From positions 4,278,001 to 4,342,000 of the forward strand of contig NC_080672.1 in the NCBI RefSeq assembly GCF_030247195.1: a DNA stretch of 64,000 nucleotides. The letters are read 5' to 3'. A program made the position numbers and the translations under genes. The notes beneath the pieces are model-generated. The model searched no databases, was not told the origin of the DNA, and was given only the letters and a program-made list of their open reading frames with translations. The stretch is from Topomyia yanbarensis (lineage: Eukaryota; Arthropoda; Insecta; Diptera; Culicidae). Shown piece after piece: positions 43,785 through 54,110 of this stretch. Within the stretch, counting starts at the first letter, position 1, and every line of letters starts with the position of its first letter.

Positions 43785-45420
43785 TCATCGGGTGCTCACT
43801 CAGCAAGCCATTTGCGCGACTTCCGGAGGGTTAACGTAGTGTTGCTTGATTATTGCGTCGACCACCTCTTGATGGTCCTGCTCGAAACGTCTTGCGTTGC
43901 GTTCTTGGCGTGTTATGCAGTGCTCGGTGAACAACATGCACTGAACGTCATCACCTGAACGACGTAGATACTGGGCTCCGTCTCGTTAGTACCTTTCCAG
44001 AAGAAGTGCTGGCAATGTTGGTCTTCGTCTCTCATCCGCACTTGGTGAAACATCTCTCCGCATACCGCCACTCGGCACACACGGAAACGGATCAGCACCG
44101 ACAACAGGGATGTTAGCTGATCGGGGCCTTTCAGGAGGACTGGGTTTAAAGAAACACCATAGACGGTGGCAGCTGCGTCCCACACTAGGCGAAACTTGCC
44201 CGGCTTATTTGGGTTCACCACAACGAATATAGGTAAGTACTAAATACGCGCACGCTTTTCTAGAAGTTCTTCGAGAGTCAGCTTTCTCACGTAACTCTTC
44301 TTGACATGTTCTTGGATTTTCTGCTCAAGAGCTTCAGCTAGTACTTGATCCTTGCTCAAACGGTTTTCGAGGCATTTCTATCGGTTGAAAGTAACTGTCC
44401 GGAAGTCGAACGTAATCGTGGCTCCACAGCCGGCTGGATTCGAAATACTATTGCCGTAAATCGTCCACCCCAAGCGGATCTTGACTGCGATCGGGTCGTT
44501 TCGCCTTCCTTCATGACTTTTGATTCCGTGCCCGAGATTGGTGTAGACCAGGCCAATTAGAAGTCTTGGACTGATATCGCGGCGATTTTCGAGTGGTAGT
44601 CCAGCCAGGTACTTATTCGTCTCCTGCAAACTAGAAACCAGTAAAGTTTGTGGTCGCATATGATGCGAAGAGGTAGTGTGGAGGTCCCCGAAAGTTTGTA
44701 CTTTTTTTAGCTTTGTACTCCGGCGATACGAACGCTGATCTGCTGCGACCTTCCGCGTGTCACAAGTTCACTTTAAGCACAAGGGCTTCCTACATCCTTC
44801 GACGCCAAGTTCATCAGGGTTAGTTCGGACTCATCGTCGATAAAGACATAGGTCTTCACTTCTTTCTACGGTCCATGTAGAGCTACTGGCACAATCCGGA
44901 ATAGCACTGCCGACTGCCCTTGATGTAAATTGCAGCTTCGTTCCGGGTGATTTGGTACTCAGAAGAAGAGGAAACGGTAGGTTTCGATGTCGATGGCTTA
45001 GTGTGTTGGGAGTCAGGGTTGTAAAGTAGAGGATGATGCAGGACATGTACTGCCCATAAACGCATAAGAGTCCCATGTGGATTTATGTCGAAAATGAGTT
45101 ATCCGTTGGATTGTATTCTGCATCACCACTGAATAACACTGCACAAATAAGATTACCGGGTTTGTTCAGAAAATATCAAAAAAAATACCAAAACATGGTT
45201 GTCCCATCCATTTGGCTCAATGGATGGGACAATCTTGAACAGCGTTTTTCTCGGCTTGCTGTTTTTCAACATGGGACTCTTATGCTGTTATGGGCAGTGT
45301 ACACCCGTTTATTCCACAGGGTCTTTGCTGCTCACAGGTTTGTGTTTGCGTATAGACATTTGCGGAATAGCTAACACACTTTTACTGCGGTCCACTTCGA
45401 GACATAGCTAAGAAAAAGGA
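43785..45420 (-). pseudogene. BEL/Pao LTR-retrotransposon gag-pol fragment, broken
   Basis: On the minus strand, from upstream: a zinc-knuckle remnant (CGINGC before the MITE, HHPLLYN after it), then the aspartic protease area (FIDDESELTLMN-like, degraded at 44800-44840). The pre-RT segment follows (LLIGLVYTNLGHGIKSHEGR, IRLGWTIYGNS, 44378-44659), then LTLEELLEKRARI. Reverse transcriptase comes last: [69 protein letters not shown], ending with EVVDAIIKQHYV just before the catalytic YVDD box, which is missing. LTRs, RNase H and integrase are absent. Multiple frameshifts; not functional. Confidence 0.85.
45047..45302. mobile_element. ~256-bp MITE inserted in the BEL zinc-knuckle region
   Basis: The inverted ends share CTGCCCATAA-CGCATAAGAG then TCCCAT (left from 45050; right complement from ~45300). 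TA flanks both ends (TGTA|CTGCCC and GGGCAGTG|TA), which suggests a Tc1/mariner-type element. Removing it brings BEL CGINGC next to HHPLLYN. A small palindrome CCATCC-ATTTGGCTCAAT-GGATGG sits in the centre. Confidence 0.8.
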
Positions 45421-45611
45421 AGCGTAGGGATACTAAACGTAAGTTAGTAACTAACTACACACTACGCATTGTACTTACTGAAACACTTATACAGGAAGTT
45501 TTAATCGCGTCCAATATACGGATTATATACTCGAAAACTCCTCTTATTACTCATTGATTTTTGTCAACATTTATATTATTCTTGGATAAATATATCAAAT
45601 ATGCAAATTAG

Positions 45612-45710
45612 TGGTGGGTATAGCATAGTTCATACCCATTTCACTTGTGTTTTAATTCCAACCCAAGGTTAGAGAGGCGAATGACACAAAGGTTAAAACC
45701 TATATTATCG
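45612..45710 (+). mobile_element. Degraded copy of the tRNA-derived SINE
   Basis: Reads GGGTATAGCATAGTT, then after a deletion GTTTTAATTCCAACCC, GTTAGAG and AAGGTTAAAACCTATAT; compare 29747-29889. Box B is lost, so transcription is unlikely. Confidence 0.6.
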
Positions 45711-47254
45711 AAACATAAAAAACAATTTGAATTGGCATCCAAAATTGTATTTTCACTGTTTAACGTAATTAAAATTATTGTCATTGTAAGAAACTAGCGA
45801 AGTATGTAATTTGTAATTTTATTAGTATTCATGATAACCGAAGTGTACATTAGTATGCTACTATGCCACTGTTAGGTGAGGCTTATTGTAAATGAATATT
45901 TCTTTAGACTATTATTGACGTATATACCGAAAATCCATCGAAATAATTTTGGCCACATTTTTACATAGCATATGTGCATCGACAAAATAACGCGCCCGGC
46001 TACTTCGATCAGCGCGCGCGTTTGGTTGGATGACGTTCGTTCGTACGTACAAGAAAAAACCGGCCGCACGCGTGGGTGTCCGCGGCAAAGAAATACAGAT
46101 ATTAAATTTTGTTCAAGGACAATTTGGCTGAGGACGGTGGTTCTGCGGGAAATCTTGACACTTTTGATTCGACTGCGACGTCCCGGTGTCTGTCAGGTTC
46201 GAATGAAGATGAATGGTTGCCGGTGACGACAAACACAAGCAACCGACTACAGAGGGAAAGGCTTCATGAAATTGTGAATATATATGAGAATTTCCTGTGA
46301 TCGCATGTATTCTAATGATGAATCCACAAATTTCACATTAGTTTCAGAAGTGTCCTGCCATAATTCATAATCATTGACTAGCTCGAAAGTCAAATGAAAT
46401 CAATCGGTCATTGCTATGGGACCAACCTTCTAAAACACTTTGGGCGTCGAGTCCCCCATTTTCGGAGGTTGGTCGGCATTCCTTGCTCTCATATCAAACA
46501 GAAATTAGCTCGGTCGCAGAAGACAGCGATTCAGAACGACAATATGACCTATAATTCGCTGCGATCCGTAAAAACACAACCGCTTAATTCAATGGTTTCT
46601 CTTGTCAAAACTCATTTTCTTCAAAGCGACAACTGACAAGAGCTGAAACGTTTTACGCAGAAATTTTCAAAATAACCAAGACGCGAAAACAACAGAACTG
46701 TGACAGAGTTTGATCTGTGAACGAAAACGTCTTCTCTAACTGCGACAAACCGTGTGAGGTCCCAGTTGCGACATCCGACAAAAAATTGAGCCGATCATAT
46801 TAAACACAAAACACAATTTTTTTTGCGCTATTGCGCTCATGCTATCGGACACAGACAAGAAAATATAACGTAGTTATCATTTGAAATTGTTACATATCTT
46901 GTATTTTTTTTCTTCTCCCCTTGGGAATATTTCACTTTTTTATATAAAAAGATACTGATGTGCTAAATTTAGTTTGTGGCTATGTGGTAGCACTGATTTC
47001 TTAACAAGGAAAAGACTATTTTTAAACAAATAGAACAAAATTGAGATAAACTACCCTCTCATTCAATATTAATGAACTGCAGCGTAAGGAAACATCTAGT
47101 CACACCTCATAAACGCCCTTTTTGTTCACTCCGTTGCTTGTTTTTTTGTCATTCGAAAACACATCCTGCACCTCACTCCGGCATCTTTTGCTAAACGATA
47201 GCTTTACCAAAACAATTACCCTTTATCACAGATCGCGGCATCGGATGAAACTGT
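45711..47254. other. 1.5 kb without recognised gene
   Basis: A 63-codon plus-strand frame at 46109-46300 (acidic, with NEDEWLPVTTNTSNRLQRERL) reads like a protein fragment but matches no family that can be named; it may be part of an unknown element. Otherwise no signal is supported. Confidence 0.35.
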
Positions 47255-48525
47255 TCATCCTCCATGAAGGGTGGAAATAAACAGAACATGATCCCCGGGT
47301 TGCAGAATGTAATCGGTTTCACCCTGTCGGAAAGTAGAAAATAAGGACAACATTAACAAAGGTTTGCTTTTGTTGAATAAACAATCGTATAACAACTGAC
47401 CATGAGATCCCAATCGGTGTCGTTTATCATCACCAGTATGCCGGGCCTTACGGTGTTATCCTGGAGGAACAGGGCAGGATCGCCGGTTAATAAATTGTCT
47501 CGCAGCCATCGAAGCATTTCCTCAAGTAGCACTGCAAAGAAAGTTCAAAATAACGATTTAGTCATTGAGAAAAGTTGTTTTCATGTATAAATTTAAAATT
47601 TTACTCGCGTTGTTGTGCAAGTTGTTTATGGAGGAATGACAAAATCAAAGGTTGCTGTGATTGTCGTAGTAACAAAAACATTACTTCGGAGAAGGTTCTC
47701 GAGTAACATATGATTAGGGCGTTAAAGCCAACTGTTGAAACAAGTTTCAAGCAAAAATTCCTATAAAAATATTTCAATAGTTTTTATGCGATATGGAAAA
47801 ATTCCTATAAACCTCATTATATATGTTATTTCTTAAAGTCGTTTGGAAGATTGCATTTAGATGTTTTCTTTTTAAAACAAAATCGTTAGATCAATTGAAT
47901 TATATGCGAATATTATAATTCTTTCACCCCCTGAGCTCAAACTGTGTCAATTAACGAACGGATTATGCATTTTTTCGATATAAACGAAGCAGAAATTAAT
48001 GGAAAAATAGTGTAATTTGAAATACTTGTTTTCCAAGGATGAAAACATAACATTCGAATCACATCAATTAAGTAAAGCGGATTGTCCTATACCTAGCAAC
48101 TTTGACAGACATTAAATAAAAATCTCGACAAAACTCACCAATCTTCGAACCATCCAATGGGACCTCGTGTTCCTTTACTCCGCCAAACAGCATCTCGGCG
48201 CCACCGCTACATAGCGCCAACCACAAAACATTCAGAACAAAAGGTAGTTTAGATTAAAATAGAAAAAAGGTTTTTCATTTCACAACCACACTCCAGCCTA
48301 CTATTGCAGTCACACATTAATTATGTATTTTTGTACTTTTCGTAAAAAACGCCTACTTGTCTTTTTCTTCAAAATATGCATCCCGAACGACAGCGCATTC
48401 ACTCTCTCGCACGAAATTACGCGAGACACACACACGCACACGGTAGTGATAAAAATGGCTCACCTAAACTCCACCGTGATGGTTGCGCCGGCCGAGATCA
48501 CTTCCTCGTCGAACGAATCATCCAT
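47255..48525 (-). CDS. URM1: URM1, ubiquitin-related modifier 1
   Basis: A ubiquitin-like sulfur carrier: its C-terminal Gly-Gly is thiocarboxylated and supplies sulfur for 2-thiouridine at the wobble base of cytosolic tRNAs (with MOCS3/Uba4 and CTU1/2), and it can also be joined to proteins. Four minus-strand exons: 48464-48525, 48139-48206, 47401-47531, 47255-47323. All have GT/AG borders and matching phase, giving 109 residues, close to the family's ~100. Recognition: [51 protein letters not shown], and the C-terminus [11 protein letters not shown] ending in GG. The start codon at 48525 follows a CAG-repeat leader. The N-terminal [13 protein letters not shown] is less conserved. The 607-bp intron 2 holds no recognisable insertion. 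Intact and probably functional. Confidence 0.93.
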
Positions 48526-48532
48526 GGTGTTG

Positions 48533-48550
48533 TTGCTGCTGCTGCTGCTG
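48533..48550 (-). repeat. (CAG)6 in the URM1 5' leader
   Basis: Six CAG units in the URM1 sense direction, starting 8 bp upstream of the ATG. It is presumably transcribed as leader; a polymorphic length would be expected. Confidence 0.8.
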
Positions 48551-50409
48551 CGGTAACGATTCACTAGGACAGCCAGGGTGATAGAGCAGAAAAAAAACGG
48601 ACTGTTGATATAATGTTAATATGATGACTGAACAACGGTTGATTTTTCTCGCGTCGATCCGGTTCCTCCCTTCGTCTGTTGCGAGGAGGCCAAGAATCAC
48701 TTTGCACGTTTCGAGAAAGACTGTGGATCAAAGTGTGGCTAAGGTGCTTTTTAAGTTTTCACGATCACGTTCACGAGTTTTGCCGAAGGTGGTACAGTTC
48801 GTGTTCTCTCTATTTCTCGCTATACGCAATGATGCGGTCGAATCGTGCCGCGATCGGTGTCGGTTTGGTTCGCGTATCCATAAGACGTGTATTTAAATTT
48901 AGGATTGTTTACAATTTACTCCATGGATCTTTTATCGGGTCGATTCGGTATCCTAATTCGAGTGTGTAGTATGTAAGCACATCTTATTGTATCATTAGAG
49001 GAGCCGGTAATTACAGTGCTTCATAAAAATTAACATCAAAATATCGCGAAACATTTTTTAATTCTATATTTAGACCAATATCCTCCAAAACAGTCCTGGT
49101 TTAGTTTGAGTTTTACATGTTATTGGCCAAATTGCTTCAGATGATCTAAGAACACATTGTATGCTAGCCGCAGGTGCTCTACTGAAATGTAATTTAATTA
49201 ATTGAGGACATTTTTCAAAGCTTCGGCGCTCTCAAGTTTGTCCAAAAAAAATTCATACACAACAATTCGTCAAATTATGATAAATTCAAAACAAAAATTG
49301 TTAACCACTATTACACTACATAGTCCTTTCCCTAAATGAAGCAATCGTTGTACAACGTCTTTTGTTTTGTATACAATTTGTATACAAAACCTATGTAGTT
49401 AACCTGGTGCAGTAGTCGAGTGCCATGGTTCTGAAGAGATGAAGTCGAAATACACCCCTAGACTTATGTAGTTAAACAGAACTTCTTTTCCTACTACAGG
49501 ACATCGTAAATTAGGAGTCGTTTAGTGAGTTCACAAGTAGTTTTTCCAATATCGGACCAGCGTCAGCCTGATGCAGTAATCAAGTGCTATGGTTCTGAAG
49601 AGATGAAGTCGAAACGCAAACCCCTGGACGGCCTTATTCTGTTTGATTTTGTTGTCGTTATTGAGAATACAAATCAAATTCGTTCCAGAAAGCGATCCGT
49701 TGTAACGGACTTGTGCAATTAATTAAAAAATAAACGAGAAGGGAATGACCCACCCTGTTGGATTTTGTGTTAAATATTAATAAATATTTAAACGGTTAGC
49801 GCCCTCTAGTAATTAACGTTTTGTATCGCAATCGAAATTACGAAACGAAGATTGATGTGCGGGGGCGTTTAGTCAGCTGCTTCGACCTACAATTTGAAGT
49901 TAGTAAGTTCGGTAAACAGTGATGTTTGTCTTCAAATCAATGCAATCTGATGATTTGGCATTGGAAACCGCTTACTTAGATTTTTTTTCGAAGTGCAATG
50001 TCTGTTTGCCTGTGGATATTATTCATCAATATAAACCAGATAAAATGCTTCTAGTCTGCTTGTTTTTCTAAGGTGACGCAAAATGTACCTGTAACACTAC
50101 TTCAAAGTTTACCTTTTTTCCAATCGATAATTAACTTTCACGTGAAACTAAGAACAGAAATACAACAGAAAAAAACGCTTTTAGTTCTAACAAAAGGAGC
50201 TAATCGCTGATCCGGAATGTGCCATTCCAACTGTCAGTTAATAATCAGCTGTGCATCGAGGGGTCTACACAAGTATGGCTGACAACGCGGTGCCGGTAAT
50301 AAATTTTACACTGGATTAAATCAACGTTATTTAAACCGATTCTCTTCTGGAGAATATCCCGGATAGAATTTTACAATAGCATTTACCCTACAAACAATCA
50401 TAAAACAAT
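48551..50409. other. URM1 upstream region and spacer, containing repeat B
   Basis: No gene could be read. Holds repeat B (49410-49640) and a strong CTCF-like word at 49798-49810. A short frame MADNAVPVINF at 50276 was considered and not accepted. Confidence 0.4.
49410..49640 (+). repeat. Dispersed repeat B, second copy, partly duplicated in tandem
   Basis: The phrase TGGTTCTGAAGAGATGAAGT then CGAAA occurs twice (about 49425 and 49588), with GGACATCGTAAATTAGGAGT and GTTCACAAGTAGTTTTTCC between them. Compare 13195-13375. Confidence 0.65.
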
Positions 50410-52740
50410 AATTTTTTATTTTTTTTCATAAAACGTTTATTTGACACGGCATTTGCAAAAGCTAGGTTACGCCAGGTTTTTTTACATAACATGTTACAAA
50501 AGTACTTAAGACTATCACGTTATAATAAAAATTCACTTTCTAATGCTAACACTGAGGATAATTATCATTTTGAATATTTTTATTCACATTCTATTTTCTT
50601 GAATTTCATTGTAAACCTCTTGATGATTTTTCTGTAATCCTTGTTTATTTTTTCTTTCGTTATTTATATCGTTTTATCTAACTTAACTAACTGCGAAGAA
50701 ATCTAAATTGTTTGTGGGTAGCAAGGGAAAAAAAACTAGAAACATTGTGGGGATAATTATATTTGAATATTTATTGTTTCCAGGAAATAATAAATATGGC
50801 CCATGTATGTAAGATCTCGTAAAGCGAGGATATCACGAACAGGTACATAGGGTGGTTTTCTTCTGGCTCGTAAGGAGTCTATTAATTGGGATCTGGCTTC
50901 ACGATATTCAGTGCAAGACCAAACAACTTGTTCAATGTCTTCGTAACCCTCTCCGCAAGCACATTGATTATCTTCTGCGATCCCAATACGGCGAAGATGC
51001 GCATTCAAGGTATAATGGTTGGACATGAGCCCAGACATCACACGAATGAAGTTTCAACTTACCTCCAACCCTTTGAACCATGCCTTCGTTGATACTTTAG
51101 GGATAATTGAGTGCAACCACCGTCCCAGATCTCCATTGTCCCATGATGATTGCCAACTAGTAAGCGTCCTCTGACGAGAAGCGATATAAAATTCATTGAA
51201 GGCAATAGGTCTTTCATAGATGTCACCGTCCAGCGCCCCTATTTTGGCTAAATTGTCCGCTCTCTCATTACCCGGTATGGAGCAATGAGCGGGAATGCAC
51301 ACTAAGGTAATTTGATAAGATTTATTTGTTAATTTAGTTAAGTATTCTCGTATCTTCAAAAAGAACGGAGCGTGATTATCAAGCTTCAATGAGCGTAGTG
51401 CCTTAATTGTGCTGAGACTATCTGTGAGGATGAAATAATTGCTCGGAAGTAAAGTATCAATGATTTCCAGACTGTAGTGAACTGCTGCTAGTTCTGATGT
51501 GTAAACAGAGGCAGGTTCTGCAAGCTTGAAAGAGATCGAGGTGTTATTGTTGAAAATACCGAAGCCAGTGGCCTCATTGATTCGTGACCCACCAGTGTAG
51601 AACATTTTATGGCAGTCAATGTGTTGGTATTTACTTATGAATATTTTAGGGATCTCCAGAGAGCGCAGGTGATCCGGGATTCCACGAGTTTCCTCTTGCA
51701 TGGACGTATCGAAAAATAAAGTGGAATCGAGAGTATCTAGTATATTAACACATGTCATAACATAACTAGAAGGCGCTATTTCTTGTGACATGTGATTGAA
51801 GTACACTGTCATGAATCTGGTTTGAGATTGAAGCTCGACAAGTCTTTAAAAATTTTCAATTACCAGTGGATTCATAACCTCACATCGTATAAGTAAACGA
51901 GAGGAGATATCCCAGAATCGATCTTTTAAGGGAAGAACTCCCGCTAGTACTTCAAGACTCATCGTATGTGTCGATTGCATGGAACCTAAGGTGATTCGTA
52001 AACAACGATACTGTATTCGTTCCAATTTAATAATGTGAGTGCAGCTGAACCGAAACCATATTCCATTACTGAAAGTATCGTTGTTTGATACAATCTTATC
52101 ACGTCACTTGGACGAGCACCCCACCAAGATCCGGTTATTGTTCGGAGAAAATTTATCCTTTGTTGCCACTTCTTTATCAGATACCTAATGTAGCCTCCCC
52201 ATGTACCTTTAGAATCGAACCAAATTCCGAGATATTTAAAGGTTATGACTTGGGCTATCGTTCTACCAACCAACTGAAGCTGAGCTGGATCACGCTTCCT
52301 TGAAAAAACAACCAACTCTGTTTTCTCCGTAGAGAAATCGATGCCTAGCTTCAAAGCCCAACTTGATAAATTATCCAAACTATCTTGCAGTGGTTGTTGT
52401 AAATTTATGGCTTTTGGTCCTGTAACAGAAACCACGCCATCATCTGCAAGTTGCCTTAGAGTGCATGGGCTGACAATACAATTATCAATGTCATTCACGT
52501 AAAAATTGTAGAGAAGGGGGCTTAAACAAGAACCTTGTGGAAGGCCATGTAACTTATTCTGAATATTGCCAAATCGCCATATGAAAAATGCATGTGCTTT
52601 TCTGACAATAAGTTGTATAAATAATTATTTAATATTGGTGAAAGACCACATTGATGTAGTTTCTCTGAGAGAACATCAATGGAAACAGAGTCGAATGCTC
52701 CTTTTATGTCTAAGAACACAGACGCCATTTGTTCTTTAAC
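50410..52740 (-). pseudogene. I-group LINE: reverse transcriptase and RNase H, 5'-truncated
   Basis: The minus strand reads MASVFLDIKGAFDSVSIDVL (first RT Asp), then after frameshifts the catalytic box as RQLADDGVVSV, KLGIDFSTEKTELVVFSRKR, and ITFKYLGIWFDSKGTWGGYI. After a break the RNase H follows: KMFYTGGSRINEATGFGIFN (first Asp replaced by Gly, TGG for the usual TDGS), TSELAAVHYSLEI, YFILTDSLSTIKAL, PAHCSIPGNERADNLAK. The C-terminus has a CCHC-like CACGEGYEDIEQVVWSC. The 3' UTR ends in an A-rich run near 50410-50430. AACAATAA occurs on both flanks (50404 and 52738), a likely target duplication. It is dead. Confidence 0.85.
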
Positions 52741-52744
52741 AATA

Positions 52745-53105
52745 AATATTAGTTATTACTGTTTCAACATTGTTCGATGCCAAGTTCTCACAGTAGATTT
52801 ACAATAAAATTTCATGTAACAATAAATTTCACTGTTCAGCAAAAAACTGATACAGTGCATTCACATTAAATTTTACTGTTTTCGAGAAAAAAAAATGTAT
52901 GGAGAAAAATTGATTTTTTAATGTTAAGATACATAACCACGCCCCTTTTTCACTGTAAAAGTCTATTTTAAATTGAAATTTACTGTAAAATCGTTAAAGT
53001 TTATTGTTTTTGTATTGTAGCATAACACTAAAACTTACTGTAAATTATTGTAAAATTACTGTACTGTCACAGTGAAAATCATGGTTTTGTTACTGTACAT
53101 TTCTA
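52745..53105. mobile_element. AT-rich MITE with TTACTGTA-type repeats
   Basis: TACTGTAAA / TTTACAGTA words recur many times, and the two ends (ATTACTGTTTC and TTGTTACTGTACATT) are weakly inverted. It starts directly at the 5' truncation point of the LINE. It resembles an abundant mosquito MITE style; the boundaries are soft. Confidence 0.5.
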
Positions 53106-53858
53106 TTCAGGATGGTAAAAGAGGTATTTTGGCTCACTTTAGGATATAGTTTTAAAAGTTTGCGAATAAGGGCCGATTGGCAGGAGAATCGGTGAAATCA
53201 ATTGTTTTAAATGTGGAAATGCACTACATCTTTTTCATACGAAAGTCATGGGGAAAGTTCATACTTTACAATTCAATAGCATGGCAATGAACATTCAATG
53301 GATAAATATTCTGGTTGCACTTGAAAATTGAAATATTGAACTTGCGCCTTTCGCTTTTTTTCCCTATTTGCAGAGTGGGCAACTAATGCGCATCTTGTGT
53401 ACATGTTAGAGAATCAACTTGCGCATCATCTACACCAGTTGCGCTTTAGTTGTACAAGCTGAAAATAGGAGAAAAACTGAAAGGCGCAAGTTTACTATTT
53501 CGATTTTCAACTGAAACTAGAATATGTCGTACTTACGTGAAGTTCGTTTTAATTTTATTTGGAATACCACATGAAATGCTTTTTAATGGATTTTCATGTA
53601 AAATTCAAAGGGTAAGTAAAATTTTCAATGTGTGCAAGAAATGAAACTGTCGTTTTGAAATGACACCAGCAATTAGCACTAGTCGGCGCTACGATCGGTC
53701 AGCAAACGCTATAAGGGCGTTGCGTGCAAACTTGGATACAATAGTGGTTCATGTATGTGAACCTGTACGCGATGCTGATTTTCAACGTATTTTCATTTAA
53801 ATGTTCACACAGGTTTTACGGGAATGTTTGTTCTAGCTTATATATCTGTTCTCTGTGT

Positions 53859-54110
53859 TGTTAACAAGCAAAGCGATTTTAGCTTCCGATCCGATCGAGA
53901 TGAAAAAGTAAGCTGATTAGGTATTGAATTGACCCTGAAGATGTACCATTACCACCAGCTCGAGAGAGCGCTCAACGAAGCTAGAGCTGTTTCGCAATTT
54001 TCTTTTTAATGGAATTTATTTCTAGTAAATCGAAAAAAATGCCACTAGGAAGAGAAGAAGCAGAGTCACCAAAACGATGATGTGTCTTCTCAGAGGTACC
54101 AAAAGGAATT
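53859..54110 (+). repeat. Dispersed repeat A, second copy
   Basis: Matches 22686-22905; includes CCAGCTCGAGAGAGCGCTCA, TTTTCTTTTTAATGGAATTT, GATGATGTGTCTTCTCAGAG and GTACCAAA. A 30-40 bp insertion near 53885-53930 distinguishes it. Confidence 0.6.

Noticed and set aside
50276..50320. Possible first exon reading MADNAVP followed by GTAATA
   Set aside because: The donor is weak, the frame runs to a stop after 14 codons, and no following exon was found.
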